This document shows positions 12,155 to 15,148 of a stretch of DNA of 15,148 bases, piece after piece; within the stretch, counting starts at the first letter, position 1; every line of letters starts with the position of its first letter. The stretch lies in the NCBI GenBank assembly GCA_946494635.1, contig CAMMCS010000028.1, forward strand, positions 1 to 15,148, written 5' to 3'. Below the pieces are notes generated by a model, which saw nothing but the letters and a program-made list of their open reading frames with translations, searched no databases and was not told the DNA's origin. The translations under genes were made by a program, and so were the position numbers. The DNA is from an uncultured Oscillibacter sp. (lineage in GTDB: Bacteria; Bacillota; Clostridia; Oscillospirales; Oscillospiraceae).

Positions 12155-14116
12155 TTGAAAACGCGAAGGAGGACCCGGGCCCTGGGCCCGGCTTGGCTCC
12201 GCTGGGGCATGTTTCTGGGGGGAAGCCTCTGCATGGGCCTGGCGGTGGCCGTCGCTGTCCAGTGGGTGGTGACGGGCTCGCTGTCCCTTGTGTGGGAGTG
12301 GTTTCTGAAGTGGCCCACCTATCTGCTGCTGACGGGCCTGCTGTACAGCGCCGTTGTCTTTTTCCTTGGCACGCTGACGGGCAGACTGTGGCTGGCGGCT
12401 CTGGTGACAGGGGCGCTGGGCCTGATACTGGCCCTGGTGGACTATTTCAAGACCGCCATCAACGGCACGCCCCTGGAGCTGGCGGATTTCGGCCTGGCCA
12501 CCCAGCTGGGGGAGGTGGCCGGCGTGGCCGGGGAGCTTCAGCCGCCGGAGGATTTCTGGCGGGCGCTGATCGCCTTGGGAATTTGCGCGGGGATCCTGTT
12601 CCTGGTGCGTCGGCTGACGGTCTTGTCGGGCCGGGTCCGGTTCCTTTCCCTCTCCCTGGGGCTGGTGGCACTGATGTTTTTTTTCACCAGACAGGGAGCC
12701 CAGTCTGCGGGCACGGCCTTCCGGGTGGATATGAACACCCGTCTCACCGCAGCCAACAGCCATGACACCTATGGACTGACCCTGAGCCTCTGGCGGAGCT
12801 GTTTCCTGCAGGCCAAGGAGCCGCCGGAGGGCTACAGCCGGGCGTATATGGAGGAGGTCCTGGTTCGGATCGACGAGCTGCTGGCACAGGAGGGACAGGC
12901 GGACCCCGCGGATCCGGCTGCCGGATCGGAGGAGGCGCCCAACGTGATCTTCATTCTCTCCGAGGCGTTTTACGACCTGAACCGCCTGCCGGGGCTCACC
13001 TATGAAAGCGATCCCCTGGCCAACTTCCACGCCCTGGCGGAGGAGGGGATCTCCGGCACCTTCCACAGCCACTATCTGGGGTACGGCACCGGCTATATCG
13101 AGATGGCCCTGCAGTACGGGATCACGAACCGGGACTTTGGGGCCAGCACCAACATCTGCTTTCTGGAGAGCGAAGAATATGAGAAATTCGACGCCCTGGC
13201 GGAGCAGTTCACCAAGGGTGGGAAATACCGGGCGGAGATGCTGCACGGCTATAATGACAGCCTCTATAACCGCACGGTGACCTACCCCCTGCTGGGGTAC
13301 AGCGACCTGTATTTTTCCGCGGACATCCAGCAGCTGGGGATCGAGGACGCGGTCTATGGCGGCTACTATATGCGGGACGCCTATCTCTACCAGGGGCTGC
13401 TGAAGCGGATGGAGGCCATCAACGAGAACGGGCAGCGGGCGTTCCTCTTCGGCATCACCATGGAAAATCACCAGCCCTTTGATCCGGAGAAGTTCAACTA
13501 TGAGTGCCAGATCGGCGTCACCAGCGAGACCCTCAGCGACGAGAACATGGCCATTGTCCGGGTGATGGTGGAGGGAATCACCCGGGCGGATCAGGCGCTG
13601 GGACAGCTGACGGACGCCCTGCGGCAGAGCGGGGAGCCCACCATTGTGGTGTTCTTCGGGGATCACCGGCCCAACTTGTTCATGACAGACGGGGACACCG
13701 TGTACACCAAGCTGGGCCTTTGCCCGGACAACGACTCCGCCGACTGGACGGTGGAGGAGCTCTGTGACCTCTACGCCACGGACTATCTCATCTGGGCCAA
13801 TGACCCGGCCCTGCTGGGAGACCGGGCGGGAACCGCACGGGACAGCAGCATCACCGACATCGGTCCGGAGCTGCTGGAACTGACGGGACAGCCGGTGTCC
13901 CGTTACTGGGGACTGCTGAATCTGGTGCGCCGGGCCAGCCTGACCAACATTGACAGCTACTTTGTGGACGGGAGCGGAAATCCCAGCTTCTCTCCGGAGG
14001 AGGCAGACCTCTCTGATCAGGAGCGGGAGCTGCTGCGGCTGCGGGAGGACGTGATCTACGACGCCATGTATGGGGAACAGTATATCACTGACGCCATGAA
14101 TGAGCCGGCTCCATGA
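12155..14116 (+). CDS. LTA-synthase-family membrane sulfatase (phosphoglycerol transferase-like)
   Basis: The family transfers glycerol-phosphate from lipids to build or decorate cell-envelope polymers such as lipoteichoic acid. From the TTG at 12155 it has 653 residues: a basic N terminus, five membrane helices (about 18-40, 54-72, 78-96, 135-151, 161-177), a linker, then an extracytoplasmic sulfatase-fold domain. Probable metal and catalytic residues are Glu270 (LSEAF), Thr312 (GYGTG, the nucleophile position), His439 (ENHQPF) and Asp503/His504 (FFGDH). His364 (HGYND) sits in another conserved block. AGAGAGGG lies about 7 bases before the TTG. An in-frame ATG at 12086 extends the frame by 23 residues but lacks an RBS. 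I saw no clear promoter after the glyS terminator. Substrate and polymer are not determinable here. Confidence 0.9.
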   Translation: MKTRRRTRALGPAWLRWGMFLGGSLCMGLAVAVAVQWVVTGSLSLVWEWFLKWPTYLLLTGLLYSAVVFFLGTLTGRLWLAALVTGALGLILALVDYFKTAINGTPLELADFGLATQLGEVAGVAGELQPPEDFWRALIALGICAGILFLVRRLTVLSGRVRFLSLSLGLVALMFFFTRQGAQSAGTAFRVDMNTRLTAANSHDTYGLTLSLWRSCFLQAKEPPEGYSRAYMEEVLVRIDELLAQEGQADPADPAAGSEEAPNVIFILSEAFYDLNRLPGLTYESDPLANFHALAEEGISGTFHSHYLGYGTGYIEMALQYGITNRDFGASTNICFLESEEYEKFDALAEQFTKGGKYRAEMLHGYNDSLYNRTVTYPLLGYSDLYFSADIQQLGIEDAVYGGYYMRDAYLYQGLLKRMEAINENGQRAFLFGITMENHQPFDPEKFNYECQIGVTSETLSDENMAIVRVMVEGITRADQALGQLTDALRQSGEPTIVVFFGDHRPNLFMTDGDTVYTKLGLCPDNDSADWTVEELCDLYATDYLIWANDPALLGDRAGTARDSSITDIGPELLELTGQPVSRYWGLLNLVRRASLTNIDSYFVDGSGNPSFSPEEADLSDQERELLRLREDVIYDAMYGEQYITDAMNEPAP

Positions 14117-14126
14117 CAAAGCGGAA

Positions 14127-14160
14127 AAGCGCCGCAGGCAATGCCTGCGGCGCTTCTTTC
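14127..14160. terminator. Bidirectional terminator between convergent genes
   Basis: A perfect 13-bp stem (14127-14139 with 14143-14155, loop AAT) is followed by CTTTCT on the plus strand and TTTTCCGC on the minus strand. It lies 10 bp after the LTA-synthase-like gene and about 50 bp after msrA, and can serve both. Confidence 0.85.
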
Positions 14161-14206
14161 TGCACAAAATGAGGCTGCTTGTGGAAAATCCGGCGGGGCC
14201 GGAGGG

Positions 14207-14785
14207 TCAGGGCAGCGTTTCCTGTGCATCCCTCCAGGCCTGCAGCAGCTCTTTTGCGGGGTGGGTGTAGGCCGCTGTGGAAAACGGATACGCCTGCAGG
14301 GCCGCAAGCCTCCAGGGAGCCACATGGCAGTAGCCCCGGGGATGCTTTTCCAGATACCGCTGGTGATACGCCTCCGCCGGATAGAAGCAGGAGAGGGGTT
14401 TTACCTCCACGGCGAAAAAGGGGACAGCGGCTGCCTCCAGCACGGCAATAGAGCGGATCACCGCCTCGTCCGCCGGGTCCGTCCAGTACACGCCGGTCTG
14501 GTACTGGGTGCCGAAGTCCGGCCCCTGGCGGTTGGGGGTCTCCGGGTCAATGACGGCAAAGAAGGCGAACAGCAGATGGAGGAGGGAGGTGGCCGTGTCC
14601 TCGTATTCCACCTGCACCGCCTCCCGGAATCCGGTGCGGCCGGTGCAGACGTCATCGTAGTTGGCGTGGGCGGCGCTGTCCCCGTTGGCGTAGCCGGCGG
14701 TGACCTCCATCACGCCGGGCAGGCGGCGGTACAGCGCCTCCATGCCCCAGAAGCAGCCGCCGGCAAAGCAGATGGTTCTTTTCAT
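14207..14785 (-). CDS. msrA: Peptide methionine-S-sulfoxide reductase MsrA
   Basis: MsrA reduces the S-form of methionine sulfoxide in proteins. The 192 residues begin MKRTICFAGGCFWGMEA with catalytic Cys11 in the GCFWGxE motif. GYANG, NYDDVCTG, TGFREAVQVEY and NRQGPDFGTQYQTGVYW follow, keeping the Glu and Asp used in catalysis. The usual TGHAE reads TGFRE, and the usual YRS reads YQT. A Cys in DDVC may act as recycling Cys. The ATG at 14785 shares one base with the stop of the upstream gene (TGATG), so the two are coupled. A longer open frame reaching 14971 is an overlap with that gene and is rejected. Confidence 0.95.
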   Translation of the reverse strand: MKRTICFAGGCFWGMEALYRRLPGVMEVTAGYANGDSAAHANYDDVCTGRTGFREAVQVEYEDTATSLLHLLFAFFAVIDPETPNRQGPDFGTQYQTGVYWTDPADEAVIRSIAVLEAAAVPFFAVEVKPLSCFYPAEAYHQRYLEKHPRGYCHVAPWRLAALQAYPFSTAAYTHPAKELLQAWRDAQETLP

Positions 14786-15090
14786 CAGGCAAACATCCCC
14801 ATAAAGCCGTCGGGCCGCTCCTGGGCCTGGCCCCAGATCTGGTGAAAGACCTCCGCCGGGATGGCGTGAGCCTCCGCTTCCCCGGGCCGGTTCAGGGTCC
14901 GCAGATCCTCCGGATAGGGCTCGGGGGACAGGGCCTCCTCCCGGCCGCAGGTGCCGCCGTAGGCAAAGCACAGGCCGTTGGGGTAGAACTCCACCCGCCG
15001 GACCTCCCGGCGGCTGCCGTCCAGCTCCGCATAGATGTGGCGGGGCTCGTCCTCCTCTTCCAGATTCTGCTCAATCAGCACATAGCTCAT
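14785..15090 (-). CDS. DUF6881-like hypothetical protein
   Basis: The 101-residue protein contains DEPRHIYAELDGSRREVRRVEFYPNGLCFAYGG, which looks like the DUF6881 pattern (acidic-DEP, Y-E-D, R-E-R-K/R-V-E, DG/NG). A helical C-terminal half (AIPAEVFHQIWGQAQ) follows. No catalytic residues are obvious and there is no signal peptide or membrane segment. The TAGGAGGG site about 6 bases before the ATG at 15090 fixes the start. It overlaps msrA by one base (TGATG) and is its likely operon partner. Function is unknown; the family name is recalled by pattern, not by search. Confidence 0.78.
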   Translation of the reverse strand: MSYVLIEQNLEEEDEPRHIYAELDGSRREVRRVEFYPNGLCFAYGGTCGREEALSPEPYPEDLRTLNRPGEAEAHAIPAEVFHQIWGQAQERPDGFMGMFA

Positions 15091-15125
15091 TCCATTCCCT
15101 CCTATTACAATAAATTTGGACAGGA

Positions 15126-15148
15126 AAGCCGGGCAGCCAGTCCGGCTT
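15126..15148. terminator. Partial hairpin at the right edge
   Basis: AAGCCGG (15126-15132) pairs with CCGGCTT (15142-15148) around a 9-base loop. The window ends at the stem, so any T tract beyond cannot be seen. It could end a plus-strand gene or, less likely, belong to the leader of the minus-strand pair. Confidence 0.3.

Noticed and set aside
12151..12765. ATG at 12151 opening a 204-codon plus-strand frame
   Set aside because: It is out of frame with the LTA-synthase-like gene and gives a Gly/Pro/Ala-rich product without motifs; the RBS there serves the TTG at 12155.
12149..14167. Long minus-strand open frame antisense to the LTA-synthase-like gene
   Set aside because: The plus-strand product has clear membrane helices and sulfatase motifs; the antisense product has none.
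1..15148. CRISPR array, tRNA or rRNA genes, transposase or phage genes
   Set aside because: No regularly spaced direct repeats, no tRNA-like cloverleaf or rRNA signature, and no mobile-element protein were recognised in any frame.

Overview
The window is high-GC, Gram-positive chromosomal DNA from around the replication origin. Gene content and order (remB, recF, yaaA, dnaN, oriC, dnaA, then divergently rpmH, rnpA, yidD, yidC, jag), a T-box on glyS and a RemB/DUF370 protein point to a Clostridia member. The GC level and protein style suggest an Oscillospiraceae-like gut bacterium (Oscillibacter/Flavonifractor-like). The genus is an inference.

Left arm, minus strand (1-5838): dnaA is followed by a well-formed oriC in the dnaA-dnaN gap (DnaA-box cluster, trio-like triplets, AT-rich unwinding stretch). 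Then come the tightly packed dnaN, yaaA and recF, a small three-helix membrane protein, about 830 bp of non-coding repeat-rich DNA, remB and another small membrane protein. The 773-1500 segment is bounded by two copies, in opposite orientation, of a hairpin-rich repeat. It also contains a 28-bp perfect palindrome and a short ORF or structured-RNA candidate.

Middle, plus strand (5839-9232): divergent consensus promoters drive dnaA and rpmH. rpmH, rnpA, yidD, yidC and jag form the classic ribosomal protein L34 / RNase P / membrane insertase / RNA-binding cluster, which closes with a clear terminator. The mnmE-mnmG-rsmG-par genes that often follow jag are not in this window.

Right arm (9233-15148): an orphan minus-strand gene of unknown function with its own promoter and terminator sits between jag and glyS. 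glyS has a glycine T-box leader. Its 3' side carries a diverged 60-bp copy of the glyS tail, two further hairpins and a terminator. An LTA-synthase-family membrane sulfatase follows, then a convergent, translationally coupled minus-strand pair (a DUF6881-like protein and MsrA).

Most of the window is conserved housekeeping DNA. The less ordinary parts are the 773-1500 repeat unit, the spacer repeats sharing a GGACAAGCC motif, the glyS tail duplication and the orphan gene. I found no CRISPR, defence or secretion system, and no transposase.
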